Origin: Lingula anatina
Taxonomy: Eukaryota; Brachiopoda; Lingulata; Lingulida; Lingulidae
Reading direction: 5' to 3'
Length of the DNA: 64,000 bases
Assembly: GCF_001039355.2 (NCBI RefSeq)
Contig: NW_019774225.1
Location: 366,789-430,788 of the forward strand
Shown here: piece after piece, positions 24,336-33,959 of the stretch
Position numbering within the stretch: position 1 is the first letter of the stretch
How the letters are laid out: every line of letters starts with the position of its first letter
Notes under the pieces: generated by a model
The model's database searches: none
Seen by the model: only the letters and a program-made list of their open reading frames with translations
What the model was told of the DNA's origin: nothing
Made by a program: the position numbers and the translations under genes

Positions 24336-24342
24336 TATAAAA
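24336..24342 (+). promoter_or_regulatory. TATA box of the 24427-24822 gene
   Basis: TATAAAA in AAGGCTATAAAAATGG. The upstream context (GGTCATGCAGCA..TGGTGCTCAAGG) is shared by all family B genes and resembles the family A promoter (AGGTC-N-TGCA then GCTATAAAAA). The ATG inside this TATA context is not a start: it is 82 bp upstream of the coding region and out of frame with it. Confidence 0.75.
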
Positions 24343-24426
24343 ATGGAAGTTTTCGTCAGCTGGCACAAACCGACCAGAGGCAAGCTTAGAAGAAGTATAT
24401 TTACTGTCCTCCTGAACTAACCCAAG

Positions 24427-24822
24427 ATGTTAAAGAACCTGTTTATTCTTGGCTTGGTGATCACTCCAATCTTCGCCCAAGCTGGCGGCGGGGGTGGCGG
24501 TGGAGGCGGTGGCGGTGGCACCAACGGCGGATCTGGTTACGGTTTTGGAGCAGGCTTTGGTTTCGGCCAAGGCAATAGTGCTACCGGTGCCAGCGGCGGC
24601 GGCGGCGGCGGCGGCGGTGGTGGAGGTGGCGGAAGCGGTGGCCCCAACGGTGGATCTGGCTACGGCTCTGGAGGCGGCTTTGGTTTCGGCAGCGGAAATG
24701 GTGCCGGCGGTGGTGGCGGCGGTGGCGGTGGTGGCGGCGGTGGTGGCAGTGGCACCAACGGTGGATCTGGCTACGGCTCTGGAGCAGGCTTTGGCTTTGG
24801 CCAGGGCAATGGCAGACGCTAA
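24427..24822 (+). CDS. Secreted glycine-rich protein, three-block form (family B)
   Basis: A 131-residue protein. The signal peptide is MLKNLFILGLVITPIFAQ (1-18), two or three conservative changes from that of family A. The mature part has three poly-Gly blocks, each followed by a copy of the motif T/P-NGGSGYG then GFGFG and Q/S-GN; the chain ends in QGNGRR. No Cys is present, unlike the other family B members. The extra block makes it longer than its 87-residue relatives and fits expansion by internal repeat duplication. The start is fixed by the signal peptide and by TATA spacing (91 bp). Likely an extracellular structural matrix component; the function is inferred from composition only. 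Confidence 0.85.
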   Translation: MLKNLFILGLVITPIFAQAGGGGGGGGGGGGTNGGSGYGFGAGFGFGQGNSATGASGGGGGGGGGGGGGSGGPNGGSGYGSGGGFGFGSGNGAGGGGGGGGGGGGGGSGTNGGSGYGSGAGFGFGQGNGRR

Positions 24823-24843
24823 TATAGCCGTCTATTTTAAAAG

Positions 24844-25380
24844 GTAACTTTCGTCTTCACATAGTTTAAATGTGTTTTCTCCTTTTTTGTCCTCTAACGT
24901 GATTTGAAACTTACATTCATTTACCGATTATTTTGTTTATATCCTTCCTTACCGTATTTCAATCATTACATAAAAATATTTTAAAACGGAAATATAGAAA
25001 TGACATATTTTAAACTTTTTATTAAATACGGCTTAAAAATGATTTTCAGATTTTAAAGTAAGTTAACAAAATGCCAAAAGCAAATGGTTAATATTTCGAT
25101 GCAGTGAATTGAAAATGTTTTTTCTGTATTATTTTCAGAGGAGAGGCAAAACTGTCACTTAATGTTGTCGAAAACACGTCTCTTTGACAAGGATTGAACA
25201 AGACAGACATCGTAAAGCTCTGTATCGTCAGAATAAACGACTATAAAGATTTTGTGACTTTGACACTAAAAAAGAAACCGTTTGAAAGCGAAGAAGATTT
25301 ATAGGGTGCGCCTCATATTGTCTATCAGTTAAACCAAAATTAAATCAGCTGTTACCAAGTCTTATTCACTGTTAAATAAA
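24844..25380 (+). other. 3' UTR intron and terminal exon of the 24427-24822 gene
   Basis: Donor AAAAG|GTAACT at 24844, 21 nt after the stop; acceptor TATTATTTTCAG ends at 25138; AATAAA at 25375-25380. The terminal exon (AGGAGAGGCAAAACTGTCAC..) is shared with the other family B genes. Confidence 0.75.
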
Positions 25381-26402
25381 CATTTTTATCACATATAAAA
25401 TATGTGTCTGATGTTCATTTATCTTTTGTCTCGTAAATTTAATCAGCAAGTAAGAACATTTCTGTGGGTGTTTTTTCTCTTTCTCTTTTTTTCTTTTTTG
25501 GAGGTATATTTTACAATCAAGCAAAGCATATATATATATATATAAAAAACGAGATTATTTTGAACTCCATCGTCTGGAAAACTAACATTTTACTGTCATT
25601 CCGTAACGTTGTAATTTGTTTGTGCCCATGCTAGCTGTTGTGTGTCTTACTGATAATCCTAAATAAGGAAATACTGAAACACGCGTCTCAATAACCTTCT
25701 ATGAAAATCAATCACTACAAGGCACTAAGCAGATATGGGGATGCATGCATGTATTTTGCTCCTTGGGGTCATCACCAAATCGCCTGTTTAGGTGCCACCT
25801 GTAACACTTGTATATGACCTTAAAGTAGGTACTCCCAGTTACCAGTTCGCTTTTTTCTCTAATTATCTTTTCCATATATGACGGAAATAAGTGATAATGT
25901 TCTCTCACGCGCTATGTTCTTACTACTGATATATTTGATGACATTGGTATAATGTTGACATCGCACGCGGTCTTTGACGGCAAAATAGAAACATTTCGCC
26001 GGAAGTATTAAAGCATCGGTGGAGCGTGGATTCCCAGTAACATATATAAAACGCTTCTACTAGTTTCTTATACAACTCAAATTAATTAGATATGCCAAGG
26101 GATAAATCACTCGACCATGGCCATAAAAGAGCTTTAAACTGCTCCTTTCTTTAAATTTTTGGTCTGAAATTTTACCTACTTTCGTGATATACTTTTCTAC
26201 CCCATTGATATACAGCATAGAATGCTAGCAGAAAAATCCGTAAAATATTATTTTTCGGGTAAAATTGAACGATTCCTTTTGCTTATTCTCTTGGTTATAT
26301 TACTAGAAACTGTGTGCTGGCATTTGGTTGGATTTTGTGGCAAAAATTCTATCTTTAAACACAGTGAGATATTTAGAAAAGCGGTCTGTTACATACGCTT
26401 GC
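25381..26402. other. Intergenic, no gene recognised
   Basis: About 25545-26220 is a diverged copy of 22920-23420 and is repeated again at 39728-40310. No supported gene. Confidence 0.5.
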
Positions 26403-27708
26403 TTAAACCTTAACTGTAAGTCAAGTGAAACAACTAAATTATTTATTTGTATATTTAATTTAATACATATTTTGAATTTAAATTTAAATTTTAATTTAAA
26501 AATGTGAAATGTCAAAAATTAGCTTTAAGCCATATAGGCTAGTACAATGAACGGTACCCAAAACTCTTTGCTCTTTCACTAAGATCTTGATAGTTATTTT
26601 TGGCGAGATTTTTCCCTTTAAAAATTGGTATAATGAGTGTCCACAATAATATAACTTGAAAGTAAAACGTCACCATCAACTAAAGACGCTTTTAAATGCA
26701 CTCTTTGTGACAAATGCTCCCACTCCCCCCCCCCTTATCTCTCTCTCTCTCTCTCACTCTCTCTCTCTCTCTCTCTCCAGCAGTTGCACACGGTTAGGTA
26801 CAATGTTTCATCATTTTATACAGTCATATGGCAACTGACAGCGCATAGGAAGATATTCAGAACGGAGCGCATGCGCTAAGATGACGTCGCGGTCGAAAAT
26901 GTGTAACCTGCGCGGAAATTAAAGAATTGTACTTTATTACCTCTGTACTCAGCGGGCAAATTATGTTGTTTTAACGTTGAAACAACGTTGAACCATAACG
27001 TTGATAATAGGTTGGATAAACATTGGATTTGAAAGTTGAATCAACGTCAGATAACAACATTGTATCAACACCAGTTGTTAGACAACATTCCTGCATGAAA
27101 AGACAATAAAATGACCTGAAATGTTTTTATTTTTGGTACAAAACACAGATACACAATAATAACGTACACTGTAAAAACATCCAAGTGCCTGCTTTGTCTG
27201 ATCTTTTTCAACGCATTTAGCTCCTAATAAGCATGTTTTGCACCTAAGCATGGTACACCCTTTTAGCCTGGGTGTGTTTAGCAGTAGGACATGTTTGATA
27301 GCTAAACATATGTAGGGTATATGTGAACATGGAAAAGGTCAAGGACGTTTCAGATCGTTGAGGGTGCGCGCGCGCCATCTGGTGTTAAATCCGCAACTGA
27401 TTGTTGAATTGCGGTAACTTACTTTCGAATCGTTTATTGATTGTTAGATTTTGACGAATGATTAAAATGACCAAAAATAATTTAGTAGAATTAAGTTTAG
27501 ATAATTAAAATAGGTTTTGGCTGTTAAATAGTGCCAATAGATTGTTGAATTGACGTCTGCATTTTCTGCGTGAATGGCGTTCCATAAAAACGACTTCAGA
27601 ATTTAGCACTGCACGCGTCTTTGACATATTTCCACTTGGTGCCGGGGAGTTCAATTTGTAGCAGACACTTGGCATAAATTGGACTTTTAATGGGAAAGGA
27701 TCACTTAA

Positions 27709-28022
27709 AGGGATAATAACTCTTCGTTTCGGCCAAAAAATGAATTTTCCTGGAGTAAACAACAATTTTCACATACTTACCAATGGTTAATAAGTCCATT
27801 TTTACATTCAAAGTTAGTCCCTGGTTTTTTTCTAAAAAGTTTGTTTTTTTGTTAAAATCTCTTAAGAGATTTTAACAGAGTATAGCCATCAATGGAGGTC
27901 ACGTGGTTTAAATACAAGCTCATGCAGATATCAGAATAATAGCTATACCTCTGTCACTGCCGTTTTTGTGGTAAAACAGAATATATTATATTTCTGTGAG
28001 TTATTCACAATGTTTTTATTGT
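27709..28022. mobile_element. Truncated TTAA-flanked MITE nested in the 2.9-kb element
   Basis: Begins right after TTAA (27705-27708) with AGGGATAATAACTCTTCG and matches the complete element at 34869-35204, but the right terminal repeat is deleted near 28022. Confidence 0.65.
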
Positions 28023-29711
28023 AAACTATGTAAATCTTGATAACTTCTGCAAATACTCAATATATAGATTTCAAATCGTATTTGAAATTATTTTTACAAA
28101 AATCTCAATACCTGTTATAGAGCTGCCCCCCTTAATCCTTTCTTTTACAAAAATGGACTGAGCCGCACAAATTTGGAATGCGGCATTGGTATCTTTGATA
28201 AAATTGGATACTTTTTAAAGATTTGCACCTGGGTTAACAAAGTGCGTTTTCCATGGGAAACTTTGTTTACAAATTTTTCTTAGTTTACCAATGAATGAAC
28301 TTTACACGTTCTGACAATGACATTTTGTTTGTGTCAGCGCACATATATATCTCAAACATATTTCCGTTAGTAAAAGTGTGTCGTGACAGTAGATTTCACG
28401 TACTTATATTACTTTTTGAACAATTCCATATTTTCAACTTGTATATTTTTTCAAATTCAATATTCAATTTCAGTTAAATAAAAATCAGAAATGCATAAAT
28501 CTTAAGTCCTTTTAATATATCGCTTTCAGGCTTCTATTTGTATGTGTATCAAAAAAGTATCACTAATTTGTGATTCGATCATTGTTGAGAAGCTTGCGGT
28601 AGAGATAAAATAAGAAAACTGTTTCCTCTCATCCAACTTGCCATACACAGATAAAGTATACCAGAAAACATATTGGCACATACAGGCAGAAAAGCTCCTC
28701 ATATGTGAATTCTGAAATAATGAGAAAAAAGAAGCTGACAATAACTGTAATGAAATTAATAACGATGAAGACAAGAGCTAACTGAGCACTTTTAGAATTA
28801 GCTGAGGTACTTGTAGTGGTAAATTACATCATACCGGTATAAACCCATGGCATTTAATGATAGTTGAACTAAGCATCATGAATTGCGTTTTACTTTAGTA
28901 GGCCTGTTTTACAAACGTTATCATGAATCAATATTACCTTTGTTAAATGTTCGTCATCCTTTTCTGTTCTGGAGTTAAGCTACAACCCGCAGCAGATCCA
29001 CATTTATCCACCTCTCCCACTTCTTTCCACGTGTTCACTCTAATTTGTTTACTAGTAGGCCTACGCGAACCCTTTAACACATATGTAGGTCAACATATAC
29101 TCTACTGCATAAATGATATTAGATTACGTAAATCCAAGCCCTTTTCCTAATATTAATAAAATAATAAAATCTCACAGAACTGGACCAATTTTCAAAATAC
29201 ATATCTAAATGCACACGTTTGCCTTTTGCATGTTACACATCAAGGATAGGTGAAGGTCGTTCATAAAAATATTCACTGAAACTAGTTCAAACTGGTTGTG
29301 TGCGATTCAGCATCGATTTTAAAATCGAAAACTTTGGGTGATATTTTAACTCATATCTGAAAATGAGGAAAATTCAGGCTGGCAATATAGTCCCACCCCC
29401 TACGAGAGTTATTTTGCGATCAATTTTTTTCAAAAAATCAAAATCGTGAACATATTTCAACTAAATTTGTTCATGTTTCAGTAATCCTTTAAAATCGGGA
29501 GTAATAACATGAACTGTTCTTATCATCTTTACAAAACCACAACTTAAAACGCCCTTGTTTGTTTTTAAAATGATTATATTTGCAAGGTACGGTTTTTCAC
29601 GTCAGCCAACGCAGATGTCCCGAAGCGGCGCTACTTCGTGACGCGGACTCACTGAAAAGATTCAAATAACCGACATGACGTTACGTTTTTCAGCCAGTTG
29701 CCATCTGACTG
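28023..29711. other. Element interior, no gene recognised
   Basis: AT-rich right half of the 2.9-kb element. The short open frames recur in the copies only because the DNA is duplicated. Confidence 0.5.
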
Positions 29712-30015
29712 TATAGTCAAGGCGTGTAGAAGAAGCTTTGGCAACGCCAGTATTGACGCTCACCTAGGAAGCATCAATGTCATTTTTTATCACCATCTCA
29801 CCGCAAACAAGCACTTAGACATGATATATTACCAGGAATTACTCTCAACAAGAGTTAGGATCGGTCTAAGACCTCGATGATGCAAACAATTAATCTTGAA
29901 GTTTTATTTTGTCCTTATTCTATTTTCATGTTTTGTTTTCAGAGTGAACTCAAATTTAAAATAAAACATACAAAGTTAAAAGCCTCAGGTCATGCAGCAC
30001 ACTGGTGCTCAAGGC

Positions 30016-30022
30016 TATAAAA
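30016..30022 (+). promoter_or_regulatory. TATA box of the 30107-30370 gene
   Basis: TATAAAA 91 bp before the ATG. An AGGTCA hexamer lies at 29987-29992. Confidence 0.75.
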
Positions 30023-30106
30023 ATGGAAGTTTTCGTCAGCTGGAACAAACCGACCAGAGGTTAGAGCAGGAGAAGTATCTTTACTGTCCTTCTGATCGTA
30101 ACCAAG

Positions 30107-30370
30107 ATGTTAAAGAACCTGTTTATCCTGGGCTTGATGATCAGTCCAATCTTCGCCCAAGGTTGCGCCGGGGGTGGCGGTGTCGGTGGAGGCGGTGGCA
30201 CCAACGGCTTTGGCTCCGGTTTTGGAGGAGGATTTGGTTTCCTCTCCGGACCTGGTGGTTCCGCCGGCGGCGGCGGTGCTGGAGGTGGTGGTGGGGGTGG
30301 CACCAACGGTGGATCTGGCTCCGGCTCTGGTGGGGGCTTTGGCTTTGGCTGTGTCGGTGGCAAGCGCTAA
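30107..30370 (+). CDS. Secreted glycine-rich protein with two cysteines (family B)
   Basis: An 87-residue protein. The signal peptide (1-18) is followed at once by GCAGGGG. Two Gly-rich blocks flank TNGFGSGFGGGFGFLSGPGG; the second unit is TNGGSGSGSGGGFGFG and the chain ends in CVGGKR. The only two cysteines lie at the mature N-terminus and near the C-terminus, so they could join chains head to tail or close the chain; this is inference. The final Gly-Lys-Arg resembles an amidation/dibasic processing signal, but nothing follows it. Upstream lies the 2.9-kb transposon, about 300 bp from the TATA box. Confidence 0.85.
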   Translation: MLKNLFILGLMISPIFAQGCAGGGGVGGGGGTNGFGSGFGGGFGFLSGPGGSAGGGGAGGGGGGGTNGGSGSGSGGGFGFGCVGGKR

Positions 30371-30391
30371 TGTCGCAATCAATGTTGAAAG

Positions 30392-31029
30392 GTAACTCTC
30401 GTCTTCACATATTTCAAATGTTTTTTTTTTCTCTTTTTTGTCTTTGTGTTTCTAATGTGTTTTGAAACTTACTTTCTTTTTCCGATTAAGTATTTAATAT
30501 CTTTCGTTACCGTATTTCTGTACCATCAGATAAAAAAAAATTAAAAACAGACATTTAGAAACGACGTTTCTTTTCTTTTCATTTAGTACGGCCCAAAAAT
30601 GATATTTAATTATGTGGAATATAGCTCTACGTCCATAAATTTAGAATTAAAGCATTTCATTAGATTCACACCCATATTTCCAAAACAGTGCAAAATGCAA
30701 AAAAAAAAAAAAAAAAAAAAATGGTGAATATTTCGATGCAGTGAATTGAAAAAATTTTTTTCTGTATAGTTTTCAGAGGAAAAGCACAACTGTCACTTAA
30801 TGTTGCCGAAAACACGTCTCTTTAGCAAGGATGGAAGAGTACAGACATCTTTAAGCTCTGCATCGCCATTAACTGATCGTAGCAGATTCAACGCCTATAA
30901 AGATTTTGTGGCTTGGACTCTAAAAAGATCTCGTTTGAAAAGGAAGATTTATGGGATGCGCCTTCTATTGTTCTCAGTTTAACCAAAATTAAATCAGCTG
31001 TCACCAAGTTTTATGCTTTCTTAAATAAA
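30392..31029 (+). other. 3' UTR intron and terminal exon of the 30107-30370 gene
   Basis: Donor GAAAG|GTAACT at 30392, acceptor ATAGTTTTCAG ending at 30776, AATAAA at 31024-31029. The 60-codon open frame in this exon is broken in the B2 copy and is not treated as coding. Confidence 0.75.
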
Positions 31030-32060
31030 TATTTTACCGCATATCTTTGATATTCACTTATCTTTTTTTTCTCGAAAATTTGTCTTATCAAGTGAAAAAT
31101 ATTCTGTTTTATTTTTCTTTCTGGCTTTTATTTAATTAATTATTTATTATTTTTTTTTGAAGATTTCTTAATCTGATTACCATTAGCTTATACGTCAACA
31201 GTGTGGGAAAAATAAAAAAGGGTCATTGTTTTTTACAATATATATTACTAGACAGTAAACAGTGCACTAAAAATTATAGAGGCTGAGCGATAATTCAGCC
31301 AACCGACAGTCAACGGAATACATACAGTACCTAACACAGGTCGTCGTACGCGTTGTCTAATCACCCAATTTTTTAAGAAGAAAATAAAGAAAAAAATTAT
31401 ACAAGTAACATTTCTCATCCAACCGCGGTCAATGACGTATTCTCCGACCAGACAACTGTTTAACGTCGCAAATTTAATCTTATTCTTTAGAATCTACTTT
31501 GTACAGGAACAAATTTCTTTATAACTTCCCAGTGGGAAGGTACTTTAAATAAAACAATAGGGGAAAGGAAAAAAGGCTGACGGTTTTCAATATACCTGTA
31601 AATATTATAAAATTTAACTAAAACGCAAGTTAAAATATTAACATTTGATCGGTACAGCAGGAACTATATGTAAAAATAAAGAGAGTAAATTTGCAAAGAA
31701 ATAGAATAAAGATGGATTAGCAAAAACATAAGTTAAAAAATATATAATAGTAAAGAGCATGGCCATGTTTTAAAAGGCACTTTAATTCCTGTCTCTGAAC
31801 AGTATTTTGTCTTTTTTCTCACGTAAAGGAAAACATGTTTGTGTCCTTAATAATTTATATTCCTTCTTAAAAGCTTACTCACTGAGCACATCAATAGTCA
31901 GCCGTTCCTAAAGGTAAGGAAGCGGTTTATAAGTCCCAAGTGCCTGTACTTCAACTGCACCCCGGTTGCATAATGTTGCTTTGTTCTATGATAAAGCCTC
32001 GGCGGTTGCGTAATCATTTAAATTCAAACACACAGTAGAATTATTGTCATCATCTCTTTT
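31030..32060. other. Intergenic, no gene recognised
   Basis: Repeated at 38224-39200 and 44259-45285. AT-rich, no supported gene. Confidence 0.5.
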
Positions 32061-32064
32061 TTAC

Positions 32065-32660
32065 AGCAGGCAGAGACACAGGTGACTTAGACATAATATA
32101 TAACCAGCAATCATACGTACGTGACATGACATTTCATTTATATATGTATATATATTAGATATAAATAAATAATAAATATTATAATTATATTTAAAGTGGG
32201 AAGGTGTGGAAATGGAGCTAATTCCGATCTTTGTGCAAGGCGTTTACCATTAGCTATCTCCGGCAATATTTTTGTTTTTTCACTGTTTATTTATGAAAAA
32301 GACGATCTTGCAATTGAAAATGTAGAATTGAAATATTTCAGCAGACCCCACAACATATCCCTTAAACAAAGTAAAATTAAAAAAACAAATGATAACAGAA
32401 TGTACATTTATTTCATTACAGTGAGATGCATTTTCCTCTGTCTTATTGTTTTCAGAAAAAAATATAATTGATGCACACTGCTGCAGAAAACACGTCTCAC
32501 CAGTGAGGATGGAGATTAGCTGACGTTTTAAAAGCTCTGTATCTTATCTCCGGCAGGTATACCGGCTAAAAATCTTTGACACGGAAAAAGTTTGAAAACA
32601 AGATAATGATGTAATTCTTTGGCACCGAAATTAAAACAGTAGAAATAGATACCTTTTTTT
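32065..32660 (+). pseudogene. Decayed family B glycine-rich gene without its glycine region
   Basis: Three landmarks of a family B gene occur in the right order. First is an upstream piece (GACTTAGACATAATATATAACCAGCAA against ACTTAGACATGAAATATGACCAGGAA in the live genes). Second, at 32215-32253, is a signal-peptide end readable as ELIPIFVQG then VYH and a stop (live genes: ITPIFAQG). Third, an acceptor TATTGTTTTCAG at about 32455 is followed by a terminal exon with GAAAACACGTCTC..AGGATGGA. The poly-Gly coding part is missing and a stop follows within four codons. Not expected to yield protein. Confidence 0.7.
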
Positions 32661-33093
32661 TCACATACCAGATACCAGGATGTGTCTCAAATTTATTTGA
32701 TCTCCATTTTTTTCTTTTTCTTTTCCTGCTTTCTCTTTATCATGGCTTAAACCTAAACATTTCATTCCGATATCTCTCCTTACATTTTATTCTTTCTTTT
32801 CTATCTCTGTTTTCTTTCTAGCTTTTTGCTCTCTTTTACCTTTTCTGTCTCTCTCTCTCTCTTTTTCCTTCCTTTGTAAAATTATATTTTCCTCATTCTT
32901 TTCTTCATCTTTTCATTACAATACTATTATCAAATTCTTCACTTTAGGGGCTATTTGTCATGAATACCGTAAATGATGACATCTAATTTGTTAATGACTG
33001 ATATTGCGATAAAGGCAAGCGATATGATTTTCGATATGGCTTATTTAGTACATTATTATGCAGGTAAATCAATATGCATGAAACAGTAAATAC
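32661..33093. other. Pyrimidine-rich intergenic stretch
   Basis: TC-rich DNA without a gene; repeated at about 45890-46330. Confidence 0.6.
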
Positions 33094-33094
33094 N
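33094..33094. other. Single-N assembly join
   Basis: Separates the end of unit B1 from a transposon fragment. B1 similarity to 46330 stops two bases earlier. Confidence 0.9.
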
Positions 33095-33551
33095 GAAAAT
33101 TGTAACCGTCAAAATGAGAGACCCAGTTATGAGAACAAGTTCCAACAAAGCTACTGAAATTAGATTTAGCGATGCACTATAGTAACACTTCAAGCACAAT
33201 CTTCACAAACCACTTATTTGTGCCTATGTTTTGGGCACACTGGCTGGTTGCATGAAGCAGATGCATGTGACATTTTTCTGTCAGTGTTGTGTGGGCAAAA
33301 CATTTAAATAAAATTTGAAAACTAATATTTAGAAACCAATGCTTCTCTTTGGGGTCATAAATGACCCCACGAGAGTTTGTGATGTATACGCCACACTAAT
33401 TGGTTGATCTCTACAAAAAACTGTGAAAGTGTGTAGGATTAGTAGACTGACAAACTCATGCAGGGAAAGAAAATTCGAGTAAAGAATAAAGAGATGGCAC
33501 ATTAAATCATATGGCTGGGGTCGTAAATGACCCCACTCGGTCACTTGAGGG
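33095..33551. mobile_element. piggyBac-like element, one end only
   Basis: The right end reads, inward, CCCTCAAGTGACCGAGTGGG and abuts TTAA (33552-33555), the target site of piggyBac-type elements, whose termini begin CCC. Two 18-bp palindromic motifs, GGGGTCATAAATGACCCC (33351-33368) and GGGGTCGTAAATGACCCC (33527-33544), are of a kind seen near piggyBac-like ends. Unit B1 has the same flank with TTAA (26403-26406) but without this element. The other end is cut by the contig join, and no transposase frame is visible. Confidence 0.7.
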
Positions 33552-33959
33552 TTAAACCTTAACTGTAAGTCAAGTGAAACAACTAAATTATTTATTTGTA
33601 TATTTAATTTAATACATATTTTGAATTTAAATTTAAATTTTAATTTAAAAATGTGAAATGTCTAAAATTAGCTTTAAGCCATATAGGCTAGTACAATGAA
33701 CGGTACCCAAAAGTCTTTGCTCTTTCACTAAGATCTTGATAATTATTTTTGGCGAGATTTTTCCCTTTAAAAATTGGTATAATGAGTGTCCACAATAATA
33801 TAACTTGAAAGTAAAACGTCACCATCAACTAAAGACGCTTTTAAATGCACTCTTTGTGACAAATGCTCCCACCCCCCACCCCCTTATCTCTCTCTCGCTC
33901 TCTCTCTCTCTCTGTCCAGCAGTTGCACACGGTTAGGTATAATGTTTCATCATTTTATA

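Larger units (their letters stand above)
26821..29711. mobile_element. 2.9-kb non-autonomous TIR element upstream of the family B gene
   Basis: The left end CAGTCATATGGCAACTGAC and the inverted right end (CAGTCAGATGGCAACTGGC as read inward) agree at 17 of 19 positions and are flanked by TATA on both sides (26817-26820, 29712-29715). The related unit around 24030-24045 lacks the insert: sequence on both sides joins directly there. No long open frame, so non-autonomous or decayed. The interior contains degenerate CAACGTT-type short repeats (about 26970-27090) and a nested MITE. Superfamily not recognised. Confidence 0.7.
26403..33093. repeat. Family B repeat unit B1
   Basis: The 5' part, up to the end of the coding region, matches unit B2 (33552 onward) most closely. 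From just after the stop codon it matches unit B3 (43595-46330) almost perfectly. It ends at the single N at 33094, at the same point where B3 gives way to the family C region. Confidence 0.85.

Noticed and set aside
27505-27765. 86-residue minus-strand frame, repeated at 34665-34943, with a basic stretch MERHSRRKCRRQFNN
   Set aside because: It spans the border of a TTAA MITE and the surrounding element; the empty site in unit B3 shows that the frame was created by the insertion.
30800-30982. 60-residue frame in the 3' UTR exon, identical at 44029-44211
   Set aside because: Lies after the stop and a 3' UTR intron; broken in unit B2 and not kept in the gene at 24427.
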